Below are positions 54,714-63,742 of a stretch of 64,000 bases of DNA, piece after piece. Under the pieces are notes generated by a model. It was not told where the DNA came from and ran no database searches. It saw only the letters and a program-made list of their open reading frames with translations. The stretch is from Thiocapsa rosea (lineage in GTDB: Bacteria > Pseudomonadota > Gammaproteobacteria > Chromatiales > Chromatiaceae). The stretch is from contig NZ_RBXL01000001.1 in the NCBI RefSeq assembly GCF_003634315.1, forward strand, positions 2,143,501-2,207,500, written 5' to 3'. The translations under genes were made by a program, and so were the position numbers. Position 1 is the first letter of the stretch; each line of letters opens with the position of its first letter.

Positions 54714-56609
54714 TCAGGCGTGCCGGGCGTAGCCGATCGTGCCCAGAGCCGTTTCGATCTCTTCGAGGATCGATGGGTCGTCGATCGTGGCGGGCATGCG
54801 GTAATCCTTGCCGTCGGCGATCGACTTCATGGTGCCGCGCAGGATCTTGCCCGAGCGGGTCTTGGGCAGGCGCTGCACGACGACCACGGTCTTGAAGGCG
54901 GCGACGGGTCCGATCTGATCGCGGACCAGATTCACCAGCTCTTTGGTGATGACGGCATCGTCGCGCGAAACGCCCGATTTCAGCACCACCAGGCCCAGCG
55001 GCAGCTCGCCTTTGAGCTGATCGTGCGCACCGATCACGGCGCACTCGGCCACATCCGGATGGGATGCCAGCACGCCCTCCATCGCGCCGGTGGAGAGTCG
55101 GTGACCTGCGACGTTGATGATGTCGTCGATGCGGCTCATCACGAACAGGTAGCCGTCCTCGTCCAGGTAGCCCGCATCGCCGGTGAGGTAGTAGCCCGGT
55201 TGGGACGAGAGATAGGACTGGATGAAGCGCGCGTCGTTGCCCCAGAGGGTCGGCAAGCAGCCGGGCGGCAGCGGTAACTTGATCATGATGCGGCCGATGT
55301 CGCCGGGTGCGACCGAGACGCCCTCGTCGTCGAGGACCTGAATGTCGTAACCGGGTACCGCTCGGGTCGGCGAGCCGGGCTTGACCGGGAGCTGCTCGAT
55401 GCCGAGACAGTTCGCGGCGATCGCCCAGCCGGTCTCGGTCTGCCACCAATGGTCGATGACCGGGATATCCAGGATCTTCTGCGCCCAGCCGAGTGTATCC
55501 GGGTCGCACCGCTCGCCTGCGAGGAAGAGGGCGCGCAGGCTTCCGAGATCGTAACGCGCGAGATGCTCGGCGTTCGGATCGTCGCGCTTGATGGCGCGGA
55601 AGGCGGTGGGCGCGGTGAAGAGTACGGAGACGTCGTGCTCGGAGATGACGCGCCAGAAGGCCCCGGCATCGGGTGTGCCGACCGGTTTGCCTTCGTAGAC
55701 GATCGTGGTGCAGCCGGCCAACAACGGCGCATAGACGATGTAGGAGTGTCCGACCACCCAGCCCACGTCCGATGCGGCCCAAAAGACCTCGCCGGGTTTG
55801 ACGTTGTAAACGTTCTCCATGCTCCAGGCCAAGGCGACCGCGTGTCCGCCGTTGTCGCGCACGACGCCCTTGGGCTGGCCGGTGGTGCCGGAGGTGTAGA
55901 GGATATAGAGCGGGTCGGTCGCGGCGACCGAGACGCAGGCGGCCGGCTCGGCGGCGGCCAGTGCCTCGGTCCATCCCAGGTCACGTCCAGCGATCAGGGT
56001 GCCGGGCTCCTGCTCGCGTTGCAGGACGATGCAGTGCTCGGGCTTGTGCTCGGCCAGATTGATGGCTGAGTCGAGCAGCGGTTTGTAGTGGACGACCCGG
56101 TTCGGCTCGATGCCGCAGGATCCGGCGACCATCACCTTGGGCTTGGCGTCGTCGATCCGGGTGGCCAGCTCGCGTGCGGAGAAACCGCCGAACACCACCG
56201 AATGGATGGCGCCGATCCGGGCGCAGCCGAGCATGGCGACTGCGGCCTCGGGGACCATCGGCATGTAGACGATGACCCGGTCGCCCTTGGTGACGCCGAG
56301 CGCGAGCAAGGCGCCTGCGAAGCGCGCGACCTGATCCTGCAGTTCCGCATAGGTGATCACGGTCTTGGAGCCGGTGACCGGGCTGTCGTGAATGATCGCG
56401 GGCTGATCGCCCCGTCCTGCGGTGACGTGCCGATCTACGGCGTTGTAGCAGGTGTTCAGCATCCCGCCCGCGAACCAGCGATGGAAGGGGGCATCGGAGC
56501 TGTCCAGGACCTTGTCCCACGGCCGATCCCAGTCGATGAGCTCGGCGGCCTCGGCCCAGAACGACTCCGGATCCTTCATCGATCGCTCGTAGACGGCTTG
56601 ATAACCCAT
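54714..56609 (-). CDS. prpE: Propionyl-CoA synthetase
   Basis: 631 residues of the acyl-CoA synthetase (ANL) family. ATP/AMP motif YILYTSGTTGQPKGVV, the VFGGFSARELATRIDDA and WWQTETGW blocks typical of PrpE/acetyl-CoA synthetases, and the C-terminal catalytic lysine in LPKTRSGKILRGTMK, the site regulated by acetylation in related enzymes. It activates propionate to propionyl-CoA for PrpC. GAGGAAATCACC precedes the ATG at 56609. Only 18 bp separate the ATG from a composite repeat (56628-56821), so its promoter must lie in or beyond the repeat. Confidence 0.96.
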   Translation of the reverse strand: MGYQAVYERSMKDPESFWAEAAELIDWDRPWDKVLDSSDAPFHRWFAGGMLNTCYNAVDRHVTAGRGDQPAIIHDSPVTGSKTVITYAELQDQVARFAGALLALGVTKGDRVIVYMPMVPEAAVAMLGCARIGAIHSVVFGGFSARELATRIDDAKPKVMVAGSCGIEPNRVVHYKPLLDSAINLAEHKPEHCIVLQREQEPGTLIAGRDLGWTEALAAAEPAACVSVAATDPLYILYTSGTTGQPKGVVRDNGGHAVALAWSMENVYNVKPGEVFWAASDVGWVVGHSYIVYAPLLAGCTTIVYEGKPVGTPDAGAFWRVISEHDVSVLFTAPTAFRAIKRDDPNAEHLARYDLGSLRALFLAGERCDPDTLGWAQKILDIPVIDHWWQTETGWAIAANCLGIEQLPVKPGSPTRAVPGYDIQVLDDEGVSVAPGDIGRIMIKLPLPPGCLPTLWGNDARFIQSYLSSQPGYYLTGDAGYLDEDGYLFVMSRIDDIINVAGHRLSTGAMEGVLASHPDVAECAVIGAHDQLKGELPLGLVVLKSGVSRDDAVITKELVNLVRDQIGPVAAFKTVVVVQRLPKTRSGKILRGTMKSIADGKDYRMPATIDDPSILEEIETALGTIGYARHA

Positions 56610-56627
56610 GGTGATTTCCTCGGTAGT

Positions 56628-56714
56628 TAAACCGCGCCCAGCGCGGTATGCGATGTTTTTTTGGATGGGATCGGCCCCGGAAAACGTGACGACCGCTGGA
56701 GTTGGCGCGATTTA
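56628..56714. repeat. Dispersed palindromic repeat, family B copy 4
   Basis: 87 bp, TAAACCGCG to CGCGATTTA, reverse orientation to 7140-7224. With the family A unit at 56738-56821 and a 23-bp AT-rich spacer (GATATTAAAAAATATATC) it forms an intact composite. This is the same arrangement that at 5925-7224 is split by the IS. Confidence 0.9.
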
Positions 56715-56737
56715 AGATATTAAAAAATATATCATTT

Positions 56738-56821
56738 TAAACCGCGTCTCCGCTAATGGCTGTAGATGCACCAACCGTCGAGTTCACTCGACAATGAGCA
56801 TCTCGCTCTGGACGCGGTTTA
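56738..56821. repeat. Dispersed palindromic repeat, family A copy 3
   Basis: 84 bp, TAAACCGCGTCTCC to GGACGCGGTTTA, containing GATGCACC, CGAGTTCACTCGA and GAGCATCTCGCTCTG. It is the partner of the family B unit at 56628-56714. Confidence 0.9.
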
Positions 56822-56894
56822 AGACCGGAAGGCTTCTGCGTATTTGCTGCGATGCAACACTAGTGCGGGTGATGAGAATTTGCAATCCGCACTC

Positions 56895-56943
56895 GGGCTT
56901 TGTCCGGACCGCGCGCTTGGGGCGCGCGGTCCGGACAAAGCCC
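56895..56943. repeat. 22-bp perfect hairpin
   Basis: Arms at 56895-56916 (GGGCTTTGTCCGGACC plus GCGCGC) and 56922-56943 are exact inverted repeats with a 5-nt loop (TTGGG). No T-run. It could be a strong RNA hairpin or a recombination/REP-type element. Confidence 0.8.
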
Positions 56944-57000
56944 AAGGATACTTAGGTCGGGCAGCGTTCATTCGACCGGCCACCCAAACCTTCAGGGACT

Positions 57001-57025
57001 CGTGACACCGCTTTGCGGTGTCACG
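57001..57025. repeat. 11-bp perfect hairpin CGTGACACCGC/GCGGTGTCACG
   Basis: Stem of 11 bp with a TTT loop in the non-coding interval right of prpE. No clear T-run follows. Confidence 0.65.
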
Positions 57026-57337
57026 CATGCCCTTGGCGCTCTGCGCCACGTGCCGCTATGCACATCGCTACGAACGATGCCTTATGTCATGCGGTGCCGG
57101 GATGGCGAGGGATTGGCTGCGAGCAAGGCCGTCGAGTTGCGGATGGCATATGTACGGGGATGAGCGAGCCAGCGGACCTTCGGATTGACGAGGATACCGG
57201 CCGTCGGGTCGAGCAGGATACGTCAGGATGCTCACGGGTATCGCAAGTACCCCGGGGCCGTTGGAATGGGATTCCTGGCTCGATCAATCACCGAGCAGCC
57301 CGTGCTCGGCGCTGTAAAAAACAATCTCCTAAATTCC

Positions 57338-57422
57338 TAAACCGCGCCGACTCCGGCGCCGGTGGGTCGCACCAGCGCCGAGCCGAGTCACGAACGGCGC
57401 ATGTCGCGCCGGGCGCGGTTTA
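57338..57422. repeat. Dispersed palindromic repeat, family B-like copy 5 (diverged)
   Basis: 85 bp with the perfect ends TAAACCGCG and CGCGGTTTA, but an interior (GGCGCCGGTGGGTCGCACC) mostly unlike other B copies. It starts 8 bp past the hemL stop on that gene's strand, again a 3'-end position. Confidence 0.75.
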
Positions 57423-57430
57423 GCAGCCGT

Positions 57431-58714
57431 TTAGCGGGCGATCAGGGCAAAACTCTCCTCGGCCGCATCCAGCGTCGCCTGAATCTCGGCCTCGCCATGC
57501 GCCATCGAGACAAAGCCGGCCTCGAAGGCCGAAGGCGCCAAATAGACCCCGCGCTCCAACATGGCATGGAAGAAGGTCTTGAACTGATCCTGATTGCAGG
57601 TCGTCGCCTGCTCGTAATTGGTGACCTTCTCGCCGGTGAAGAAGAGTCCGAACATCCCGCCGGCTTGGTTGGTGCTGAAGGGGATCCCCGCGGCATCGGC
57701 GCGTGCCTGCAGACCGGCGAGGAGCTGCGCCGTGGTGGCGCTCAGGCGGTCGTAGAAGCCGGGCTCGCTGAGCAGCTCCAGCGTCTTGAGGCCGGCGGCC
57801 ATCGCGATCGGGTTGCCCGAGAGCGTGCCGGCTTGATAGACGGGTCCGAGCGGGGAGATGCGGGACATGATCTCGCGCTTGCCGCCGAAGGCGCCGACCG
57901 GCATGCCGCCGCCGATGACCTTGCCGAGCGCGGTCAGATCCGGGGTGACGCCGAACAGTTCCTGGGCGCCGCCGCGCGAGACACGGAAACCGGTCATGAC
58001 CTCGTCGAAGATGAGCACGGTGCCGTATTGGTCGCAGATCTCACGCAGCCCTTCGAGGAATCCCGGCACGGGCGGGATGCAGTTCATATTGCCGGCGACC
58101 GGCTCGACGATGATGCAGGCGATCTCGCTGCCGATCTCGGCGAAGGTCTCGCGCACCTGTTCCAGGTCGTTGTAGGCCAGGGTAATGGTCAGCTCGGCCA
58201 AGGCCGCGGGCACGCCGGGGGAGCTCGGCTCGCCGAGGGTCAGTGCCCCGGAGCCGGCCTTGACCAGCAGCGAGTCGACATGGCCGTGGTAGCAGCCCTC
58301 GAACTTGATCACCTTGTCGCGACCCGTGTAGCCGCGAGCCAGACGCAGGGCGCTCATGGTCGCCTCGGTGCCGGAGCTGACCATGCGCACCATGTCCATG
58401 CTCGGAACCAGCTCGCAGACCCGGTCGGCCATGGTCGTCTCGAGCTCGGTCGGGGCGCCGAAGGAGAGGCCCTTCTGGATGCGCTCCTGCACGGCCGCAA
58501 TGACCTGCGGATGGGCGTGTCCGAGGATCATGGGGCCCCAGGAGCCGACATAGTCGACATAGCGCTTGCCGTCGGCGTCGATCGCGTAGGCCCCGGAGGC
58601 GCTGTCGAAGAAGACCGGATCGCCGCCGACGCCGCGAAACGCGCGCACCGGCGAGTTCACGCCGCCGGGGATATGGCGCTGCGCGGCTTGGAAGAGATCA
58701 TGGGATCGGCTCAT
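57431..58714 (-). CDS. hemL: Glutamate-1-semialdehyde 2,1-aminomutase
   Basis: 427 residues from the internal ATG at 58714 ([26 protein letters not shown] split). HemL converts glutamate-1-semialdehyde to 5-aminolevulinate in the C5 tetrapyrrole pathway, essential for heme and (bacterio)chlorophyll. PLP motifs: [38 protein letters not shown] and the Schiff-base Lys in [22 protein letters not shown] lies eight bases before this ATG, so it can be made separately. However, there is no stop codon between thiE and this start in the same frame. Confidence 0.96.
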   Translation of the reverse strand: MSRSHDLFQAAQRHIPGGVNSPVRAFRGVGGDPVFFDSASGAYAIDADGKRYVDYVGSWGPMILGHAHPQVIAAVQERIQKGLSFGAPTELETTMADRVCELVPSMDMVRMVSSGTEATMSALRLARGYTGRDKVIKFEGCYHGHVDSLLVKAGSGALTLGEPSSPGVPAALAELTITLAYNDLEQVRETFAEIGSEIACIIVEPVAGNMNCIPPVPGFLEGLREICDQYGTVLIFDEVMTGFRVSRGGAQELFGVTPDLTALGKVIGGGMPVGAFGGKREIMSRISPLGPVYQAGTLSGNPIAMAAGLKTLELLSEPGFYDRLSATTAQLLAGLQARADAAGIPFSTNQAGGMFGLFFTGEKVTNYEQATTCNQDQFKTFFHAMLERGVYLAPSAFEAGFVSMAHGEAEIQATLDAAEESFALIAR

Positions 58715-59347
58715 CGGGGGGTCTCCGTCGACAAAAAGTGAGGCATAGGCGCGCGCCGCGGCGGCGAGGTCCGGCTGCGCAAAGACACCGGTCACGACCG
58801 CCAACATCCGGGCGCCCGCCGCGATCAATAGCCCGCCATTTTGTGGCGTGATCCCGCCGATCGCAACCGCGGGAATTCGAAGGCTGTCGCGTGCGGCGCT
58901 CAGACGCTCCACGGATGCACGCACCGCATGCGGTTTGGTGGCTGATGGGAAGAAACTTCCGAAGGCGACATAGCTCGCACCGGCCCGCTCGGCGGCTCGG
59001 GCGAGGGCCATGTCATCGTAGCAGGAGACGCCGATGATGGCGTCGTCTCCCAGGCGTCGCCGGGCCGTGATCGGGTCGCCGTCGTCGCGGCCGAGGTGCA
59101 CCCCGTCGGCGCCGATATCGGCGGCGAGTTCGACATCGTCGTTGACGATGAAGGGCACCCCGGCGACACGGCACACGCCCAGGACCGCGGCGGCTTGGGC
59201 GCGTCGCAGCTGCCGATCCCGGCCCTTTTGGCGATATTGGACGAGCCTGGCGCCGCCCGAGATGGCCTGCGCGACCTGCTCGGCGAGGACGCCGGGGGCC
59301 TCCGCGGTATCCGGGGTGATCAAATAGAGTCCGTCGAGGTGTGTCAT
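57431..59347 (-). CDS. thiE: Thiamine-phosphate synthase ThiE, in frame with HemL (possible ThiE-HemL fusion)
   Basis: ThiE sequence occupies the first 211 codons (59347 to 58715): [59 protein letters not shown] and PAVAIGGI, the full TIM-barrel that joins HMP-PP and THZ-P to thiamine phosphate. The frame then runs on without any stop ([16 protein letters not shown]) through complete hemL to 57431, giving a 638-residue open frame. Either a bifunctional protein is made, or hemL is translated from its own start at 58714 and ThiE only as the long form. ThiE itself has normal family length. Its ATG overlaps the thiD stop (ATGA). Confidence 0.9.
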   Translation of the reverse strand: MTHLDGLYLITPDTAEAPGVLAEQVAQAISGGARLVQYRQKGRDRQLRRAQAAAVLGVCRVAGVPFIVNDDVELAADIGADGVHLGRDDGDPITARRRLGDDAIIGVSCYDDMALARAAERAGASYVAFGSFFPSATKPHAVRASVERLSAARDSLRIPAVAIGGITPQNGGLLIAAGARMLAVVTGVFAQPDLAAAARAYASLFVDGDPPMSRSHDLFQAAQRHIPGGVNSPVRAFRGVGGDPVFFDSASGAYAIDADGKRYVDYVGSWGPMILGHAHPQVIAAVQERIQKGLSFGAPTELETTMADRVCELVPSMDMVRMVSSGTEATMSALRLARGYTGRDKVIKFEGCYHGHVDSLLVKAGSGALTLGEPSSPGVPAALAELTITLAYNDLEQVRETFAEIGSEIACIIVEPVAGNMNCIPPVPGFLEGLREICDQYGTVLIFDEVMTGFRVSRGGAQELFGVTPDLTALGKVIGGGMPVGAFGGKREIMSRISPLGPVYQAGTLSGNPIAMAAGLKTLELLSEPGFYDRLSATTAQLLAGLQARADAAGIPFSTNQAGGMFGLFFTGEKVTNYEQATTCNQDQFKTFFHAMLERGVYLAPSAFEAGFVSMAHGEAEIQATLDAAEESFALIAR

Positions 59348-60135
59348 CGGTCGAGTGCGTAAAGACGATTCGGTGTCAGTTGACAGCGGCCGGTCCGGAG
59401 CGCCCGATCGAGGCTCTCCCAGGTATAGGCTTGGGCTTCGGCGACGGCCTCCTGCATTGTCGCCCCGAGCGCGAGGCGGGCGGCGATCGCGCTCGCCAGC
59501 GTGCAGCCCGAACCGTGATAGTCGCCGGGCAAGCGCGGCCAGTCCAGGCGTTGTTGAAGACCATCGGCGTTGAACAGCCAATTGGTGACGTCGGCCGTGT
59601 CGTCATGCGTGCCCGTGATCAGAACCCATCCTGCGCCAAGCGCGAGTAGGCGCGTCGCGCACTCGCTTGGATCGAGTGCACCGGTCAAGGTTTGCGCCTC
59701 CGGCAGATTCGGCGTGACGAGCGTGCTGCGACGAATCAGGCCCACGCGCAACCGATCCACCACGGCGGCGTCCGCGACCCGTTGTCCGGCGCCGCTGCCC
59801 AGCACGGGGTCGAGGACGACCGGAAGATCGGGGTTTTCGTCGATCAGGGCGCCGAGCAGGTCGATCAGCGGGGCGCTGCCGATCATCCCGATCTTGAGTG
59901 CGCTCGGGCTGCAGTCGCGCAAGAGAGCGCGGCACTGCCCTTCGACGTGCTCCGGGGCTTGCGGATAGATGCGCGAAAGCCCGCAGGTGTTTTGCTCGGT
60001 CAGTGCGCTGATCACGGTGACCGGGAAGGCGCCCGCAGCCCGCACGGCCTCGGCGTCGGCAATAATACCCGCTCCGCCGCTCGGGTCATGGCCGCCGACG
60101 CAGAGGACGACGGGTCGGTCGTTGAGGGTACGCAT
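59344..60135 (-). CDS. thiD: Hydroxymethylpyrimidine/phosphomethylpyrimidine kinase
   Basis: 263 residues of the ribokinase-like ThiD family. Motifs: [19 protein letters not shown] at the N-terminus, [26 protein letters not shown], the anion-hole region [17 protein letters not shown] with catalytic Cys/Asp neighbourhood. It phosphorylates HMP and HMP-P for thiamine synthesis. The stop overlaps thiE (ATGA), so thiD-thiE-hemL is one coupled unit. No TPP riboswitch was recognised in the 223 bp before its start. Confidence 0.95.
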   Translation of the reverse strand: MRTLNDRPVVLCVGGHDPSGGAGIIADAEAVRAAGAFPVTVISALTEQNTCGLSRIYPQAPEHVEGQCRALLRDCSPSALKIGMIGSAPLIDLLGALIDENPDLPVVLDPVLGSGAGQRVADAAVVDRLRVGLIRRSTLVTPNLPEAQTLTGALDPSECATRLLALGAGWVLITGTHDDTADVTNWLFNADGLQQRLDWPRLPGDYHGSGCTLASAIAARLALGATMQEAVAEAQAYTWESLDRALRTGRCQLTPNRLYALDR

Positions 60136-60358
60136 GGGAGGAGTCTCTTCTGTGCAGCCGGCATGTGCGGTCGGATGGGGCCGTTCCGCGCCGCCGCGGA
60201 GTGGGTTCCGCGGAACCTCGGAGATGATTCGCCCGAGCTTCGTTGAAATCCGAGTCGACCCGCCCGACCATTGGAGCCCATTAAACCCCGGTGCGATTAT
60301 GGATGTCGATCCCGACACACCCTCGCGCCGGGGGCCGGAACCGCGACGGAGCGACCTG

Positions 60359-60523
60359 ATGAAGACCTACATGTGTGTGATTTGCGGCTTGATCTACGAC
60401 GAGGCCGAGGGTTGGCCCGACGACGATATCCCGCCCGGGACGCGGTGGGAGGACGTTCCGCTCAACTGGAAGTGTCCCGAGTGCGGTGCCGGGAAGGACG
60501 ACTTCGAGATGGTCGAGGTCTGA
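60359..60523 (+). CDS. Rubredoxin
   Basis: 54 residues with the two Fe-binding knuckles Cys6-V-I-Cys9 and Cys39-P-E-Cys42, and the conserved [16 protein letters not shown] and LNWKCPECG stretches. A one-electron carrier, typically reduced by NAD(P)H- or ferredoxin-linked reductases in oxidative-stress or alkane systems. Start ATG at 60359; a longer in-frame upstream start at 60299 adds a non-conserved basic segment. Divergent from thiD across 223 bp. Confidence 0.95.
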   Translation: MKTYMCVICGLIYDEAEGWPDDDIPPGTRWEDVPLNWKCPECGAGKDDFEMVEV

Positions 60524-60642
60524 TGTACCGTGATTTTGAAGATCCAGCGACGCCGAGAAGCGGCTCGATGGGCGAATCCGACGGGAATCACGGGCTCGGT
60601 AGTTCCCGCGCATTGCCGATTTTCTCGTCTACACTCCTTGGC

Positions 60643-61152
60643 ATGGACGCGATTGCGGAACGACAGGTGAGCGGACTCGAGGGCCTTGAGGTTGCCGGGC
60701 TCGCCAGGCGGTATTGCGATCTCATCGAGGCGTCTACGGACGAGCACCGTCGGCGTTGGCTGTGGGATGTCGCGAGCCTTCTGCCGCGTCTGCAGGCAGC
60801 CATCTCCTCGGTGTCGGCCCCGGTTTCGGGCGTTTTTCCGATGAGCGCGGTGGATCTGGATGCGCGCTTCGAGCTGTTCTGGCGCCTGCGTCGGCGGCTC
60901 GCCGATCGCGACGGTTATTGGCTGGAGTTCGATCGGGCCAGCGAGGGCGCCGACGGGATGACCGGGAGCTTGGCGGACGATCTGACCGACATCTATTGCG
61001 AGCTGAAATCCGGACTCGGGCTCTATGCATGTCACCCCGAGCGCGCCTTGAGGGGCTGGGCCTACGGGTTCGATCGTCACTGGGGCCAACATCTCGTCGA
61101 TGCCGAGCGCCACCTCGCCCTGCTCGCCGCGCAAGGTCGGCTCGACCTTTGA
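60643..61152 (+). CDS. DUF5063-like hypothetical protein
   Basis: 169 residues, soluble, mostly helical: a first helix with YCDLIEAS, then LLPRLQAAISSV and a C-terminal half ending GYDRHWGQHLVDAERHLALL-like sequence (GFDRHWGQHLVDAERHLAL). I believe it belongs to DUF5063, found near rubredoxin/Fe-S genes in gammaproteobacteria, but the family name is from memory. No cofactor motif. Start ATG at 60643, 119 bp after rubredoxin. Confidence 0.7.
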   Translation: MDAIAERQVSGLEGLEVAGLARRYCDLIEASTDEHRRRWLWDVASLLPRLQAAISSVSAPVSGVFPMSAVDLDARFELFWRLRRRLADRDGYWLEFDRASEGADGMTGSLADDLTDIYCELKSGLGLYACHPERALRGWAYGFDRHWGQHLVDAERHLALLAAQGRLDL

Positions 61153-61233
61153 CCCTTAATCTTGCGGTAGTATAATGGTCGGGTTTTCTGCTAACCTCCC
61201 GCGTTAAACCGATTTGTCAAGAGGTCGATTCCT

Positions 61234-61611
61234 ATGTCCGCGGTATTGAATGAAATAGAGCTGACGCTGACCGCGCCGGCTCAGGCGAAGATGGCCGATC
61301 TGTTCGAGCAAGTCGACGACAACGTGCAAGGCGTGCGTGTGTTTGCGACGCCCGGGGGCTGCAGCGGCATCAGTTTCGGGATGACCTTCACCGACGCCAT
61401 CAACGACGACGACGGCGTCTTGGCATTCGACGGCTTCAAGGTCGTAGTCGACGACGGTACGCTGCCCTATCTGCGCGGTGTCGAGATCGACTTCGTCGAT
61501 CAAGGCGACGGCAACGCGACCTTCGTCTTCAACAATCTTCCGCAGCTCGGCGGCGGCGGAGGCTGCGGCTCTTGCGGGTCATCGTCGTCCTCGGGCGGCG
61601 GCTGCTCCTGA
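61234..61611 (+). CDS. IscA/ErpA-type (A-type) iron-sulfur carrier protein with Cys-rich Gly/Ser tail
   Basis: 125 residues. The A-type fold is shown by VRVFATPGGCSGISFGM (Cys43), FKVVVDDGTLPYLRGVEIDFVD and ATFVFNNLPQ. Canonical members end in CGCG; here a glycine run is followed by Cys111-G-S-Cys114 and, after a serine run, Cys124 at the second-last residue. The changed spacing and an extra cysteine set it apart from the erpA gene at 63743. It probably binds and transfers Fe-S clusters. An intrinsic terminator follows. Confidence 0.9.
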   Translation: MSAVLNEIELTLTAPAQAKMADLFEQVDDNVQGVRVFATPGGCSGISFGMTFTDAINDDDGVLAFDGFKVVVDDGTLPYLRGVEIDFVDQGDGNATFVFNNLPQLGGGGGCGSCGSSSSSGGGCS

Positions 61612-61643
61612 TCCCGAAAGCCTTGTGTCGCCTCGAAACGAGA

Positions 61644-61664
61644 AGCGGCTTATGCCGCTTTTTT
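61644..61664 (+). terminator. Rho-independent terminator after the A-type carrier gene
   Basis: AGCGGC/GCCGCT stem with TTAT loop followed by TTTTT, 33 bp past the stop. Classic intrinsic terminator; argC begins 57 bp later. Confidence 0.85.
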
Positions 61665-61720
61665 CGTTGGGGCGATAGAGGATCGCGTTCTGTTTTTCGC
61701 ACGTTTGGAGTCGAGTCGGT

Positions 61721-62752
61721 ATGGTGAGGGTCGGAATCGTCGGCGGCACGGGATATACGGGTGCGGAGCTCTTGAGGATCTTGGCACGGCACCCCGCTGC
61801 TGAGCTGGCGGTCATCACGTCGCGGAGCGAGGCAGGGATCCGCGTTGCCGAGATGTTTCCTCATCTGCGGGGACGGCTGGATCTCGAGTTCACCGTGCCC
61901 GACGATGGCGCGCTGGCTGAATGCGACCTCGTTTTTTTCGCCACGCCGAACGGAACGGCCATGAAGGCGGTGCCGGATCTGCTCGGGCGCGGCGTGCGTG
62001 TGGTCGATCTGGCTGCCGACTTTCGTCTGAAGGATCCAGGTCTCTGGGAGACCTGGTACGGCATGCCTCATGCCTGTCCCGAGCTTTTGGCCGAGGCGGT
62101 CTACGGGTTGCCGGAGCTCAACCGGGATGACTTGCGCGGCGCACGACTGGTGGCGAATCCGGGTTGCTATCCGACGGCAGTGACACTCGGGTTTCTGCCT
62201 CTGCTCGCCGCCGGTGTGGTCGACCCGACCTGGTTGATTGCCGATGCAAAGTCCGGCGTGAGCGGTGCCGGGCGCAAGGCGACGACGGGTTTGTTGATGG
62301 CCGAGGTCGGCGAAAGCTTCAAGGCGTATTCCGTCACCGGGCATCGACATGCTCCGGAGATCCGCCAGAACCTGGAACGCTTTTCCGGTGCGGAACTGAA
62401 TCTGACCTTCGTGCCCCATTTGGTCCCGATGATCCGTGGGATCGAGGCGACGCTCTATGCGCGCTTGACCCGACCCGACGTTGATCTCGACGACCTCTTC
62501 TCGACCTATTACGCGAACGAGCCCTTCGTGGATCCGATGCCGGGCGGGGCGCATCCGGATACCCGCTCGGTGCGTGGTGCAAACCTCTGCCGGATGGCGG
62601 CGACGCGCCAAGGTGACTCCGGTGTGGTCGTTGTCCAGTCCGTGATCGACAATCTGGTGAAGGGCGCGGCAGGGCAGGCGGTTCAGAACATGAATCTGAT
62701 GTTCGGCATCGACGAATCGGCCGGGCTGGATGCGTTGGCTCTCCTACCCTGA
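61721..62752 (+). CDS. argC: N-acetyl-gamma-glutamyl-phosphate reductase
   Basis: 343 residues. NADP-binding [18 protein letters not shown], catalytic Cys149 in NPGCYPTAV, His in TGHRHAPEI and the conserved [14 protein letters not shown]. Reduces N-acetyl-glutamyl phosphate in arginine synthesis. Long-form (type 1) ArgC. The start at 61721 is preceded by GTTTGGAGTCGAGTCGGT (GGAG). Monocistronic between an intrinsic terminator and a coiled-coil protein gene. Confidence 0.97.
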   Translation: MVRVGIVGGTGYTGAELLRILARHPAAELAVITSRSEAGIRVAEMFPHLRGRLDLEFTVPDDGALAECDLVFFATPNGTAMKAVPDLLGRGVRVVDLAADFRLKDPGLWETWYGMPHACPELLAEAVYGLPELNRDDLRGARLVANPGCYPTAVTLGFLPLLAAGVVDPTWLIADAKSGVSGAGRKATTGLLMAEVGESFKAYSVTGHRHAPEIRQNLERFSGAELNLTFVPHLVPMIRGIEATLYARLTRPDVDLDDLFSTYYANEPFVDPMPGGAHPDTRSVRGANLCRMAATRQGDSGVVVVQSVIDNLVKGAAGQAVQNMNLMFGIDESAGLDALALLP

Positions 62753-62844
62753 GGGCCAGGCCCGTTTGAGTCCGACGACGCCGGGTGAGCCGATGTGCAA
62801 GCGGTCCAGTGCTCTGTCCTTCGGTCCGGGATCATTCGATTCCC

Positions 62845-63606
62845 ATGCCTGAGTCATTGCGGCGCCTCTCCTATCGGCTGCTGGCGGGCGGTTTCTATGC
62901 CGTTCTCTTGGCTGCGGCGCTTTGGGCAGGGTTCGAGCTTGGCCAGGAGCGTGTGACGTCGATCGTGCAGCCGGAGTTGGTTGCGCTCGATAGGGAGCGC
63001 CTTGACTTGATTGCGCAGCGCGATGTGCTGCGAGACGAGCTGGCAGCCGCGCTGCGCGAACGGGTGATTTCCGAGCGCAGTGGCCAAATCGAGCGGGAGA
63101 CGGCGCGCGCGCTGACCGATCAACTCAAGGAAGCGCAAGAGGCCCGCTTGGATTTGAGTCGGGAGCTTTCGTATCTGAAGCGGCTGGTCCAGGACGGCCA
63201 GCGCGGTGCAATTCGGGTTCATGACCTGCGCATCGTCTCCGCAGGGACCCCCAAGACGTTTCGCTATGCCTTCACGCTGACCCAGGTCGTGCCGGGATTC
63301 TCGGAGTCCACCGGGCACATTCGATTCGAGATCGAAGGGCGGAACCCAAGCGGTGCGGCGACGCTGTCGCTCGAGGACCTCCCGAGCGCAGCGCCGCGAG
63401 CCCTTCCGATCGCGCTCGAATATCTCCAAAGTCTGTCGGGGACCTTCGAGCTCCCCGGCGATTTCGAGCCGACCGGTCTTCTGATCGGGGTCGAGCCGTC
63501 CGACGACCGCTTGATACCGACGTCGGAATCCTTCCCCTGGGCACCGACGATCGAGGCGCCGTCGCCAAGCGGCTCGCCCGAGGAGGCGTTGTCTAAAAGG
63601 ACTTGA
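62845..63606 (+). CDS. DUF6776-like membrane-anchored coiled-coil protein
   Basis: 253 residues from the ATG at 62845 (MPESLRRLSYRLL); an upstream in-frame start at 62785 lacks support. One N-terminal membrane span (about 12-32), a coiled coil (about 45-115, with LDRERLDLIAQRDVL and ETARALTDQLKEAQE), then a beta-rich domain (IRVHDLRIVSAG, FRYAFTLTQVV, GHIRFEIEG). This matches the gammaproteobacterial DUF6776 family, which lies near argC/erpA in many genomes. Function unknown. Confidence 0.8.
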   Translation: MPESLRRLSYRLLAGGFYAVLLAAALWAGFELGQERVTSIVQPELVALDRERLDLIAQRDVLRDELAAALRERVISERSGQIERETARALTDQLKEAQEARLDLSRELSYLKRLVQDGQRGAIRVHDLRIVSAGTPKTFRYAFTLTQVVPGFSESTGHIRFEIEGRNPSGAATLSLEDLPSAAPRALPIALEYLQSLSGTFELPGDFEPTGLLIGVEPSDDRLIPTSESFPWAPTIEAPSPSGSPEEALSKRT

Positions 63607-63742
63607 TGCGACTTGAACCGGATTGCTGACCCGAGAGGTCTCACGCGTCGACTGACTCGCCGACCGGTCTTGCGCGCTTGAAAAAACCGACGGAGAGCAT
63701 AGGATAAGACTCCTAATCTCCTCAACCCGAGAGCCAACTGTT

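Larger units (their letters stand above)
56822..57337. other. Non-coding interval with hairpins
   Basis: No convincing gene. It carries two perfect hairpins (56895-56943 and 57001-57025), and open frames here have codon use unlike neighbouring genes. It lies between the composite repeat upstream of prpE and the diverged family B repeat beyond hemL. Confidence 0.5.

Noticed and set aside
57013..57423. 136-codon plus-strand frame next to hemL
   Set aside because: It runs across hairpins and a family B repeat and has no protein-like features.
60136..60358. Possible TPP riboswitch before thiD
   Set aside because: No CTGAGA or other conserved TPP-aptamer segments found on the thiD strand.
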